From JBBRUG01 sp038247995 (GTDB lineage: Bacteria > Chloroflexota > Chloroflexia > Chloroflexales > Chloroflexaceae): a stretch of 22,894 nt of DNA. Made by a program: the position numbers and the translations under genes. Shown piece after piece: positions 7,401-14,619 of the stretch (positions are counted from its first letter, which is position 1; each line of letters begins with the position of its first letter). Where the stretch lies: assembly GCA_038247995.1 (NCBI GenBank), contig JBBRUG010000052.1, positions 1 to 22,894 on the forward strand. Reading direction: 5' to 3'. The notes beneath the pieces were generated by a model. It saw only the letters and a list, made by a program, of their open reading frames with translations, was not told the origin of the DNA and did no database searches.

Positions 7401-7429
7401 AGTATAACGATTGGGCGTTACGATGGCAA
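7401..7429 (-). promoter_or_regulatory. Promoter of the small protein-AAA-CpaF-CrtI operon
   Basis: On the minus strand TTGCCA (7429-7424) and TATACT (7406-7401) are 17 bases apart. The predicted start near 7394 gives a leader of about 30 bases before the GTG at 7363. Confidence 0.7.
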
Positions 7430-7437
7430 CTATTTGC

Positions 7438-7458
7438 GGGCGACCACGAGGGTCGCCC
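7438..7458 (-). terminator. Hairpin after the nuclease gene
   Basis: A perfect 8-bp stem, GGGCGACC/GGTCGCCC (7438-7445 with 7451-7458), has a 5-base loop and lies 17 bases past the nuclease stop. The sequence after it on the minus strand (GCAAATAG) is a poor T tract, so termination may be partial. It sits directly before the next promoter's -35. Confidence 0.5.
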
Positions 7459-7474
7459 CAACGGGCGATGGCGG

Positions 7475-9196
7475 CTAATCCGGCCAATAGCTGATCAGCC
7501 GTCCCTGAGCGTCGTAGAGGGCGCCAGGGTCGTTCTCGTTGTTACTCCAGATGTTGCCCGATGGGCCGGGGAAGGTGATTGTCTGTCCGGGCGCGATCGG
7601 ACCGCCGACTGGGTGTTGCTGATTGCCGCGTACGCTGCACATAATCCAGCCGTTCAGGGTGATAGGTTGAGCGCTTGCGTTGCGCAAGATGACGGTTTCG
7701 GCCTGTTTGTCAATCGCCACAATCTGCACTGGGAAGTTCGGCGCCTGGTTCGCATTCGGGTCGGGTTGGCAGTTGTTGTAGCTTGGTGGTAGTTGCGCCG
7801 GCGCAGGCGGAGCGCCCGGCGCACCCGTGCGTACCTCACGCCCGAGCAAGCCCAGCAGCACGGCGTTCGGGCCGATTTCGGGGTGCAGTTCGAAGCGGCG
7901 GCGCTCGAAGTATTGCACGGTGTAGGTTTGGCCTTCCAACACCGTCTGGAACTGACCCGTTACTGGGAAGCCGAAGCGCTCCAGCCCGCCGTTCGCTCGC
8001 CAGTAGGCTGCGAACGCGCCGCACATCTGGTGACCGGTTTCAGCACATGTGGTGCAGCCGGGGCCAGCGGGCGTATTTGCTCCTGGCTGCCAGGGCGTGC
8101 CCAGTTGCGCCAACCGCTCGACGCCGAGCCTCCCGGCCGTGACCAGTCCGCTGGTTTGGATCTCCAGCCGATCACGCTCGAACCATTGGACTTGCAAGGT
8201 GCGACCCTCGACAACCTCCTGCGCCTGGGCGGCGATCGGGAAGCCGAAGACGGGCAGGCCGCCGTTGCGTTCCCAATAGGAGCGGATCGGGCCGGCAATG
8301 CACTGATTGGTTTCGGCGAAGCAGCGCTGATCGGGCGCAGCGGGCGCCGGGATCGGCGTGGGATTACCGATCGGGTCGCAAGGTTCGCCTTCCAACGCCG
8401 CCTGGACGGCCGGATCGACGGCGGAAAACAGGTTCAGGCTGGTGAGCTGCTCGATGCAGGCCACGGACACTGCGTAGTTTTCCCACGATCGCCCGGCAAC
8501 CGTGGCATCATTGGGCATCCACACCGCGATTATTTGGCTGGCGCTGCCGACGCGCGCTATGTCGTTGCCTGCAGCGGCGGGCAGGATGAGCAGCGCTTTC
8601 CAGGTGGCGGCAGGAATGGTCAGTTTGCCGTCGGCCAATGTGCCGAGCGCGCCGTGGCTGCCGGAAACGATATAAAGCTCGTTGCCGAAGCGGGCAAGAT
8701 CGCGGGCGAGCGCTTCCAGTTGCGCCCACGGCCCCTGGTTGTTCACCGGCGCCTGGGGCAGCACGTTGGTGAGGATGAAGGTGGCCTGGTTGTTGGTTAC
8801 GCTTGAGGTGCGATCGGCTGACGGCACGACGTGGCCACGATCATAACCCGAGAGCGTGTAGTCGGCGTGACGCACGCGATACCAGCCGTCGGGCAGGGTT
8901 GTGTCGGGGATAAACTGGCCTGCGTAACGCCCAGTGTCGCCGAGATCTTCAGCAGCCAGCCGCCAGCTTACCCAGGTTGGGATGCCGCGATCGCGGTGGT
9001 AGCCGAGGGCATACTGATCGCGGGTGATCAGGTAGTTGTCAAAGCGGGCCGGGTCGCTCACCGCGCCGGAGGGATTACCCATGGTGAGGTGGATGTTGTT
9101 CGTCTGTGCTCGGCTCGGCGTGACGGCGAAGGCAACGCTGACGACAATGAACAGCAGGGCGAGGGCGAGGACAAGGCGGCGCGTGCGTTGATGCAT
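7475..9196 (-). CDS. Secreted DNA/RNA non-specific endonuclease with FGFP repeats and lamin-tail domain
   Basis: This 573-residue exported protein has several modules. A signal peptide occupies about 1-30 (basic MHQRTRR, hydrophobic core, cleavage near SRA-QT). A bba-metal nuclease domain spans about 50-260, with the DRGH motif at 119-122 (His as general base) and a downstream NNQGPW element with the metal-binding Asn. Two repeats follow, near 302-345 (SYWERNGGLPVFGFP...WFERDRLE) and 395-437 (AYWRANGGLERFGFP...YFERRRFE). The C-terminal region, about 485-572, resembles a lamin-tail domain (VILRNASAQPITLNGW...PGQTITFPG). It probably degrades nucleic acid outside the cell, for nutrition, defence or biofilm turnover. 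The ATG at 9196 has GGAGG about 8 bases upstream. The FGFP repeats and lamin-tail domain probably mediate surface or glycan binding (inference). Confidence 0.88.
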   Translation of the reverse strand: MHQRTRRLVLALALLFIVVSVAFAVTPSRAQTNNIHLTMGNPSGAVSDPARFDNYLITRDQYALGYHRDRGIPTWVSWRLAAEDLGDTGRYAGQFIPDTTLPDGWYRVRHADYTLSGYDRGHVVPSADRTSSVTNNQATFILTNVLPQAPVNNQGPWAQLEALARDLARFGNELYIVSGSHGALGTLADGKLTIPAATWKALLILPAAAGNDIARVGSASQIIAVWMPNDATVAGRSWENYAVSVACIEQLTSLNLFSAVDPAVQAALEGEPCDPIGNPTPIPAPAAPDQRCFAETNQCIAGPIRSYWERNGGLPVFGFPIAAQAQEVVEGRTLQVQWFERDRLEIQTSGLVTAGRLGVERLAQLGTPWQPGANTPAGPGCTTCAETGHQMCGAFAAYWRANGGLERFGFPVTGQFQTVLEGQTYTVQYFERRRFELHPEIGPNAVLLGLLGREVRTGAPGAPPAPAQLPPSYNNCQPDPNANQAPNFPVQIVAIDKQAETVILRNASAQPITLNGWIMCSVRGNQQHPVGGPIAPGQTITFPGPSGNIWSNNENDPGALYDAQGRLISYWPD

Positions 9197-9268
9197 GGAC
9201 GGCCTCCGGGGGCTTGGCGCGAATGGTGTGCGTGGCGGCGCGCTGTTAAGAGATCTTTAGACAGCTTC

Positions 9269-10036
9269 TCAAGACCCTTCAATGCGGATCGGTTCATCCA
9301 GCACATCCGGCGCTTGTTCGCACACAAGCATTGTGCCGGCGGTAACACAGAGTGGGATGGCAAGCAAGTTTACCAGCGGAATTGAGACGAGGAAAAAAGC
9401 CAATAGGCCGAAGCCGAGACTGGTTGGCGCGGTAGCACGTACTGTTGCCAGCTTGGCGCGGAAACGGCGGCGGCGACGTTCTTGCGGACCATCAAAGAAG
9501 TCGAGGCAGGTTACGGTTACGCCCAAGCTGATGCCCACGGCGGTGCCCAGCAGGGTGCCGATGCCGGGAATGAGGTTGAGCAGCAAGCCCGGTATACCAA
9601 TACTCGCGACAAAGAGCAGCTTCTTCATCTCGAACTGCAGCGCCCGGCTAATGTCGTAGATCACCGTCCGCACGCTTAATGTCGTCGTGGGCAATTTGCT
9701 ACCGGTAATGATCTCTTCCAACTCCTGAGAAAGCCGACCATACCAGGGTGAACCAAGCACCACGCCGAAACGCACCAACAGGAAGCCCACACTTACCGCC
9801 AGTGCCACAAGTAGTAATGCCTGGGCAACTGCCGCCAGAACAGTGGTTAACCCTTCGCTCGCGGGCAGCATGCTCAGGATGAGTTGCCGTCCGGTCAGAA
9901 AAAGCCCGCTATAGAGCGCAATACCGACAATGATGTTCACCACGATGGGAATAAAGACATACGCCCAGAGGTGCCGGTTCCGCGCGATCATCGTCAGGGC
10001 GCGCAACGGGTACAATGCTCCGGCGAAGAGGTTCAT
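9269..10036 (-). CDS. CysZ/EI24-like integral membrane protein
   Basis: This 255-residue membrane protein of the EI24/CysZ type has an opening amphipathic region and hydrophobic segments at about 25-50, 62-92, 140-180 and 205-235. The conserved family stretch VVLGSPWYGRLSQELEE is near 92-108. E. coli CysZ is a sulfate permease; members in other phyla are mostly uncharacterised, so the substrate is left open. The ATG at 10036 has AAGGAG a few bases upstream. It lies 72 bases before the nuclease gene and 84 bases after the P1 peptidase, and could be co-transcribed with both. No sulfur genes are nearby, so sulfate transport is not supported by context. Confidence 0.75.
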   Translation of the reverse strand: MNLFAGALYPLRALTMIARNRHLWAYVFIPIVVNIIVGIALYSGLFLTGRQLILSMLPASEGLTTVLAAVAQALLLVALAVSVGFLLVRFGVVLGSPWYGRLSQELEEIITGSKLPTTTLSVRTVIYDISRALQFEMKKLLFVASIGIPGLLLNLIPGIGTLLGTAVGISLGVTVTCLDFFDGPQERRRRRFRAKLATVRATAPTSLGFGLLAFFLVSIPLVNLLAIPLCVTAGTMLVCEQAPDVLDEPIRIEGS

Positions 10037-10053
10037 GAAGCTCCTTGGCGATG

Positions 10054-10088
10054 GCTGACGGCTGATGGCTGACGGCTGATGGCTGATG
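10054..10088 (+). repeat. Five tandem GCTGAYG heptamers
   Basis: Five exact-phase heptamers occur: GCTGACG, GCTGATG, GCTGACG, GCTGATG, GCTGATG. They fill much of the 84-base spacer between the P1 peptidase stop and the CysZ-like start, in the probable leader of the latter. The array is a candidate for slippage and copy-number variation between strains. Confidence 0.85.
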
Positions 10089-10120
10089 CTTGCCGTGTCT
10101 GCGTAATCTATGGATTTGCC

Positions 10121-11101
10121 TCAACTGTCGTTCAGTGCTGGCAGGCCGCCCATTGGTGTAGCGGCGCGCACAGCGCGCACAACTGCTGTTGCAGTAACCT
10201 CGGCAAGAATACTACCCAGTTGAATCAGGTTCGGGGCCGGTCGACGGCCTGTGGCGAGTGCGAAGACCGTGTCGCCGTCGTAGGGGGTGTGTACCGGGCG
10301 GATTGCGCGGGCGAGGCCGTCGTGGGCCATCAGCGCCAGCCGATTGGCCTCGGCTTTGCTCAGTTGCGCGTCGGTGGCGACAACCGCCAGAGTAGTATTG
10401 GTGAGGCTGGCATCGTCACGGCGTGTGTCGCCGAACGCCGGCAGTGTGCTTGGGCGGCGTAAGAGCGCCATTGTGTTGAGCAAGTTGCCGTTCGCCGGAT
10501 CGCGCACGCCGGCAAGCAGTGCTCCCTGTTCATCGTAGACATCGCCCCAGGCATTTACCACAACCAGCGCGCCGACCATGGTGCCGTCCGGCAGCGCCTC
10601 GCTCCAGGTACCGATGCCACTCTTCATTGCTGCAGTCATGCCCAGAATCTTGCCGACCGAGGCGCCCATACCAACCCCAACACAGCCTTCTGGGGCGGTT
10701 GGGCCGGCGGTAGCGCAGGCGGCGTAGCCCATTGCCGCATCGGGGTAACGATCGGCAGGCCCAAGCCCGAGGTCGAAGATCACGGCGGCGGGCACAATTG
10801 GCACCAGGGCCGGGCCGGCCGGAAAGCCGATCCCTTCTTCGCGCAGCCGCTCCATCACACCGCTGGCTGCGGCCAGGCCAAAAGCGCTGCCACCACAGAG
10901 TGCGATCGCGTGTACCTGCTGTACAGACGCCATGGGATTCAACAGATCGGTCTCGCGTGTACCTGGAGCGCCACCGCGCACATCAACACCGGCTACCGCA
11001 CGGCCCATTGCGCGCACCACCGAGACACCAGTCAGTGAGGTTGCATCGTGGGCGTGGCCAACCAGAATTCCGGGAACATCGGTAATTGCACGCAGCGTCA
11101 C
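10121..11101 (-). CDS. P1-family (DmpA-type) peptidase S58
   Basis: This 326-residue protein of the P1/DmpA family comprises N-terminal nucleophile enzymes that act as aminopeptidases or esterases after self-cleavage. Visible family features are ITDVPGILVGHAHD at the N-terminus, VRGGAPGTRETDLL, ALCGGSAFGL, GVGMGASVGK, and LTNTTLAVVAT near 240, which contains the expected cleavage/nucleophile site. AHDGLARAIRPVHTPYDGDTVF follows. The start is GTG at 11101-11099 with AGGA about 8 bases upstream. No signal peptide is seen, so it is cytoplasmic. It lies 56 bases after the zinc-ribbon gene, with a strong hairpin (11138-11116) in the spacer. The natural substrate cannot be told from sequence. Confidence 0.88.
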   Translation of the reverse strand: MTLRAITDVPGILVGHAHDATSLTGVSVVRAMGRAVAGVDVRGGAPGTRETDLLNPMASVQQVHAIALCGGSAFGLAAASGVMERLREEGIGFPAGPALVPIVPAAVIFDLGLGPADRYPDAAMGYAACATAGPTAPEGCVGVGMGASVGKILGMTAAMKSGIGTWSEALPDGTMVGALVVVNAWGDVYDEQGALLAGVRDPANGNLLNTMALLRRPSTLPAFGDTRRDDASLTNTTLAVVATDAQLSKAEANRLALMAHDGLARAIRPVHTPYDGDTVFALATGRRPAPNLIQLGSILAEVTATAVVRAVRAATPMGGLPALNDS

Positions 11102-11115
11102 AGCAATCCTATATA

Positions 11116-11138
11116 GAGCCGCTCCATTGGAGCGGCTC
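11116..11138 (-). terminator. Perfect hairpin between zinc-ribbon and P1 peptidase genes
   Basis: A 10-bp perfect stem, GAGCCGCTCC/GGAGCGGCTC, has a 3-base loop and lies just upstream of the peptidase's ribosome binding site. On the minus strand it is followed by TATATAGGATT, not a real T tract. It may be a weak terminator, an mRNA-stability hairpin or an attenuator. Confidence 0.45.
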
Positions 11139-11157
11139 GATTATCTGACACCAGCTT

Positions 11158-11682
11158 TTAGCGTCTTGGGGCATCTTCGCGCAAGAGGGGATAACCGGCA
11201 TCCACCAGGGTAGGCGCCTGGCGCGCAGCGGCGACGGCAGCACCATCATCGCCACAATAAGGGCATACCGTCCAGGTCATATCAACCACCCGGGTGCAAC
11301 TGACGCAGCGTCGGCGCAGGGTCGTCTGACAATGCGGGCAGAGCAGAAAATCATGCTCGATTGGTCGTTGACACTCAGGGCAAACAAACTTCTCTTCAAT
11401 ATCGCGGCGCAGGTATTCTTCTTCAAGCGAGCGCTCATACTTTTCGGCGAGGGTTTGGGGCGGGCGCAAGATCAAGTGCAAGGGCACGCCGACAAAGGGC
11501 AGCAACAGCACCAAGCTTACGGCAAGCACCTGCACCGATACATCCTCGCTACGCCGTCGAATATCCCGGTAGGCCCAGAGTACAGAGGCGGCCCAGAGCA
11601 ACACCAAGTAGGCGCCAAGCAAAATGGCCAGCACCTGAATGATTGGTATGAGACTCGTGATTAGATTTTGAATAGCTTCCAT
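11158..11682 (-). CDS. Membrane-anchored double zinc-ribbon protein
   Basis: This 174-residue protein has two hydrophobic helices (about 12-38 and 50-73), a charged helical linker (80-98) and two zinc ribbons. The first pairs C101/C104 with C115/C118 and the second pairs C126/C129 with C140/C143, all CxxC knuckles. Zinc binding and display of a cytoplasmic ribbon domain at the membrane are well supported; the partner is unknown. I took the ATG at 11682. A longer frame can begin at TTG 11715, and a perfect AGGAGGT lies still further upstream near 11743, so the start is uncertain. It follows the DarA-like gene by 65 bases and precedes the P1 peptidase. Confidence 0.75.
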   Translation of the reverse strand: MEAIQNLITSLIPIIQVLAILLGAYLVLLWAASVLWAYRDIRRRSEDVSVQVLAVSLVLLLPFVGVPLHLILRPPQTLAEKYERSLEEEYLRRDIEEKFVCPECQRPIEHDFLLCPHCQTTLRRRCVSCTRVVDMTWTVCPYCGDDGAAVAAARQAPTLVDAGYPLLREDAPRR

Positions 11683-11747
11683 GAGCGTACGCAACTCACA
11701 GCATTGCGGAAACAATCCGCAGCCCGTTATTGCGCCCTACCTCCTGG

Positions 11748-12074
11748 TTATAATTTGGCGGTATCCGCCTTCAATACAAATATTGTTGCGCCACCCACTT
11801 GAACCTCCAAGGGTGCGGGAGGATAAAACTCTCCCGATTCGGCGATGGGCGGCATTGGTGAGACATACCGCGTTCGCGTCGAGCAGTGCTCACGCACAAT
11901 GTTGATCACGGCATTCACTTGCAGGTCTTCTACGCTGAGCAACAGCGTGACGTTCCCCTCGCGCAAAAAACCGCCCTGACTACTCAACCGGGTTACCCGG
12001 AAGCCATACTCCGTCAGCGCTTCAACCAGGTTCGCCGCATCTTGATGTTGAACGACCGCCAGAATGAGCTTCAT
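11748..12074 (-). CDS. DarA/PstA-like cyclic-di-AMP receptor (PII-like)
   Basis: This 108-residue PII-fold protein is very close to the usual length of the c-di-AMP-binding DarA/PstA family. Features are the opening MKLILAVVQHQDA, then LVEALTEYGFRVTRLSSQGGFLREGNVTLLL and a C-terminal VGGATIFVL strand. Family members bind c-di-AMP as trimers and act as signal readers of unknown output. The start at 12074 is set by homology; no good Shine-Dalgarno is visible, although the gene lies 56 bases after tmk and may be coupled to it. A longer open frame in the same register runs back into tmk (to 12323) but is low-complexity shadow sequence. The tmk-darA order is also known in Firmicutes. Confidence 0.85.
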   Translation of the reverse strand: MKLILAVVQHQDAANLVEALTEYGFRVTRLSSQGGFLREGNVTLLLSVEDLQVNAVINIVREHCSTRTRYVSPMPPIAESGEFYPPAPLEVQVGGATIFVLKADTAKL

Positions 12075-12130
12075 TGATTCATTGGGCAGAGGTTGTAGCA
12101 CGCAAAGCTCACCACAACATCTACAGCTAT

Positions 12131-12817
12131 TTAGTTTGTGACCAGCGGCGTCACCTGACGCAGATGCGGCCCTACCGCGCTCCAGATCTGATTGGCCAGC
12201 ACATCGACCGGCTGATCGGCGACAAAACTGCGCCAGCGATTCGGATCGCGGCGGATTAGTTCGGCGAACCCGGCTGCCACGCGCTGATGGTAAGCCAGAT
12301 CGCGTGCGTCGAGCCGATTCCACTCTGCCGGCGTGCTCAGGCCGGTGCCCGATAGTTGATCGGCGCGTTCTTTAGCCTGCTGCTTACGCTGAAGGCCGTC
12401 CTCAACCGGTAGATCGAGATAGAAGGTGAGATCCGGCATCAGGCCGCCCGTCGCGACATTGATAATTGCCTGCAACTCATCCAGATCGCGCCCCAGACCG
12501 TAGCCCTGATAGGCATAGGTTGAATCAGCGTAACGATCGCAGAGCACGATCCCGCCGGTATTCAAATAGGGGCGGATCTTTTCGCTGACCAACTGGGCGC
12601 GCGCCGCCGAGAAGAGCAGTGTCTCCGTCGTGGGCGCCATCTCGGTGTGCCGTAAGTCGACCAGGATGCGCCGAATCAGTTCACCGATCCGCGTCCCGCC
12701 CGGCTCTCGGGTCAGAATCACCGGATACCCAACAGCATTCAGTCGCTCATAGAGCAGCCGCGCCTGGGTGCTTTTGCCACTACCTTCCGGTCCCTCAAAC
12801 GTGATAAACAGACTCAT
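12131..12817 (-). CDS. tmk: Thymidylate kinase
   Basis: This 228-residue cytoplasmic kinase converts dTMP to dTDP with ATP. The P-loop FEGPEGSGKST is at residues 7-17, followed by LTREPGGT (35-42). The substrate-site DRYADST is near 93-99 and QGYG near 104-107. A lid region with QAKERADQ and a DxRDLAYHQRVAAGF segment follow. The length is normal to slightly long, with an insertion around 150-165. The ATG at 12817 has an AGG-rich site (AGGTAAGG) 9 bases upstream and a TATAAT box about 40 bases upstream, so tmk probably starts its own transcript. The DarA-like gene follows. Confidence 0.93.
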   Translation of the reverse strand: MSLFITFEGPEGSGKSTQARLLYERLNAVGYPVILTREPGGTRIGELIRRILVDLRHTEMAPTTETLLFSAARAQLVSEKIRPYLNTGGIVLCDRYADSTYAYQGYGLGRDLDELQAIINVATGGLMPDLTFYLDLPVEDGLQRKQQAKERADQLSGTGLSTPAEWNRLDARDLAYHQRVAAGFAELIRRDPNRWRSFVADQPVDVLANQIWSAVGPHLRQVTPLVTN

Positions 12818-12855
12818 TGCGCCGGGCCTTACCTGTTTGCGCGAGTTCGGCTTCT

Positions 12856-12861
12856 ATTATA
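12856..12861 (-). promoter_or_regulatory. Consensus -10 box upstream of tmk
   Basis: TATAAT on the minus strand lies about 40 bases before the tmk ATG, in the 76-base gap after the R3H ATPase gene. The best -35 match, TTGCGC, is 20 bases away, which is longer than ideal. Confidence 0.5.
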
Positions 12862-12893
12862 CTCGTTTTACGCTCAACGTGGCGCAAGGCTGC

Positions 12894-14615
12894 TTAACGT
12901 GAGATCTTCACTCTACGATGGGGGTCGTCGCCACGGCTTTCGGAGCGTAAATTATAGCGATCGGCGATCTGATGCTGTAGCCGCCGGATGTAGCTCGATC
13001 GTGGCGCCAACTCGATCGAGTTGCGCTCCCCGTTCATCAATGACGCGATCGCATCTTCAACTTCGATCATTGCTTCGGTCATGATGTCTTCATTGCCGCC
13101 GTCGCGTCGCCCAGTTGTTGCTGGATCTTCCTCGCTCACATCGCGCAGGTTGAACACATTTGCCAGTTGGCGTTCCATCTGGGTGATCGTATTGTTGCGC
13201 AGAACATACACCGGGACACCCTGTTCTTCGGCCTGCTTGAGGCGTTGGGCGCTCTGGCGGTAGTAATTCTTCAGCGTCATGACCAGCGTGGCGTCTTTCA
13301 TGTCGCGCACGATCACGGCGGGCACGCGCAGACGTTCGATCGCGGACTCTAACCGATTGCGGCTTACGCCGAACGGAAAGATCCGTTGGGTTCCGCCCAG
13401 GTTTGTCGCACTTGCGGTTGGTGTACCGTTCAGTCCGTTTCCGCCGTTTCCGCCATTCCCGCCATTCCCGCTATGCCCGCTTCCGCTGCTTCGTTCCCGC
13501 AAACGCGGCCCGCCGATGCGTTCGCTGCGCTCGCCCCGATCGCTTCCGCGCTCGCTGCGTGAACCGCCGCTACGGCGTAAGGCCGGCACATCGATTGGTT
13601 CGCGACGGGCGGCTTCGATCTGTACTGCGCCGTCTACATCGCGTGAACGCTGCTCGGCGATCGGCTCATCTCCGCGTAGGACCGCGTCGACTGCGTCTGC
13701 GACATCGGGGTAGACCGTAACGCTGTCCCAGCTCTGGATCTCGACCAGGATATCGAACGACGGCGGCGCCTTGCGCTCCAGCACGGTCTTTTGGGTGCCG
13801 CGCCGGCGGGCCTCTTCGTCGCCCAGCGTTACGGCCTGAATGCCGCCCACCAAATCCGACAGCGTCGGGTTGACCATCAGATTATCGAGCGTATTGCCAT
13901 GCGCCGTGCCGACCAACTGCACGCCGCGCTCGGCGATCGTACGCGCGGCGCCGGCTTCAAGCTCGGTGCCGATTTCGTCGATCACAATCACTTCGGGCAT
14001 GTGGTTTTCGACCGCCTCGATCATTACCCCATGCTGCTCAGCCGGGCGGGGCACCTGCATGCGCCGTGCCCGCCCAATGCCCGGGTGCGGAATATCGCCG
14101 TCGCCGGCGATCTCATTGGAGGTATCGACGATTACCACGCGCTTGCGCAGGTCTTCGGCCAACACACGCGCCGTCTCGCGGAGCAGGGTCGTCTTACCTG
14201 TGCCCGGCTTACCGAGCAGCAAAATGCTCTTTCCGCTCTCAACCAGATCGCGAATAATCGTCACCGTGCCAAACACCGCCCGGCCGACTCGGCACGTCAA
14301 CCCGATCACGGTGCCGCGGCGATTGCGAATGCCTGAGATGCGATGTAGTGTGCGCGGGATACCGGCTCGATTGTCTTCACCGAACTCGCCGATCCGCCCA
14401 ATCACATAATCGATCTCTTCCTGGCTTACTTCGTGATCGCTGAGGAAGCGCTCCTTATTGCGGTAACGCGCCTCCGGCAACCGGCCCAGATCCATTACAA
14501 TCTCAAGCAGATCGGCCGGATCATCCTCACTGATAGTAACGGCCTCGGTAATATAGGCCGGAAGGGCATCAAGCAACAAACTAATATCGTTGGTTACGCT
14601 ATGTCGCTCGGACAT
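12894..14615 (-). CDS. Ycf45-type AAA ATPase with C-terminal R3H domain
   Basis: This 573-residue cytoplasmic protein belongs to the SpoIIIAA/Ycf45-like ATPase group with an R3H nucleic-acid-binding end. The N-terminal helical domain (1-100) is followed by the P-loop GKPGTGKTT (135-143), a DTSNEIAGDGD segment, PRPAEQHGVMIEAVENHMPEV, the Walker B VIVIDEIG (209-216) and GTAHGNTL (236-243). A disordered Arg/Ser/Gly-rich linker (about 345-400) contains (NGG)n. A second conserved block (about 410-495) precedes the C-terminal R3H motif (R544-x3-H548). Single-stranded nucleic acid binding is likely, but the process is not established. The ATG at 14615 lies 4 bases after the GNAT gene's stop, with AGGGAGGA inside that gene's end. 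Confidence 0.88.
   Translation of the reverse strand: MSERHSVTNDISLLLDALPAYITEAVTISEDDPADLLEIVMDLGRLPEARYRNKERFLSDHEVSQEEIDYVIGRIGEFGEDNRAGIPRTLHRISGIRNRRGTVIGLTCRVGRAVFGTVTIIRDLVESGKSILLLGKPGTGKTTLLRETARVLAEDLRKRVVIVDTSNEIAGDGDIPHPGIGRARRMQVPRPAEQHGVMIEAVENHMPEVIVIDEIGTELEAGAARTIAERGVQLVGTAHGNTLDNLMVNPTLSDLVGGIQAVTLGDEEARRRGTQKTVLERKAPPSFDILVEIQSWDSVTVYPDVADAVDAVLRGDEPIAEQRSRDVDGAVQIEAARREPIDVPALRRSGGSRSERGSDRGERSERIGGPRLRERSSGSGHSGNGGNGGNGGNGLNGTPTASATNLGGTQRIFPFGVSRNRLESAIERLRVPAVIVRDMKDATLVMTLKNYYRQSAQRLKQAEEQGVPVYVLRNNTITQMERQLANVFNLRDVSEEDPATTGRRDGGNEDIMTEAMIEVEDAIASLMNGERNSIELAPRSSYIRRLQHQIADRYNLRSESRGDDPHRRVKISR
13435..13479 (+). repeat. Five 9-bp repeats encoding Gly-Asn-Gly units
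   Basis: Within the R3H ATPase gene, nonamers CCGTTTCCG (x2), CCATTCCCG (x2) and CTATGCCCG run in tandem. On the coding strand they give a (GNG)-like run in the linker between ATPase and R3H domains. Being a multiple of three, changes in copy number would keep the frame. Confidence 0.85.
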
Positions 14616-14619
14616 ACGA

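Noticed and set aside
7793..8806. 337-codon plus-strand frame antisense to the nuclease
   Set aside because: No ribosome site or motifs; the minus strand encodes an intact signal peptide and DRGH nuclease.
12075..12323. N-terminal extension of the DarA-like protein into tmk
   Set aside because: The added 83 residues are Arg/Ser/Cys-rich shadow of tmk; family length and the MKLILAVVQ start point to 12074.
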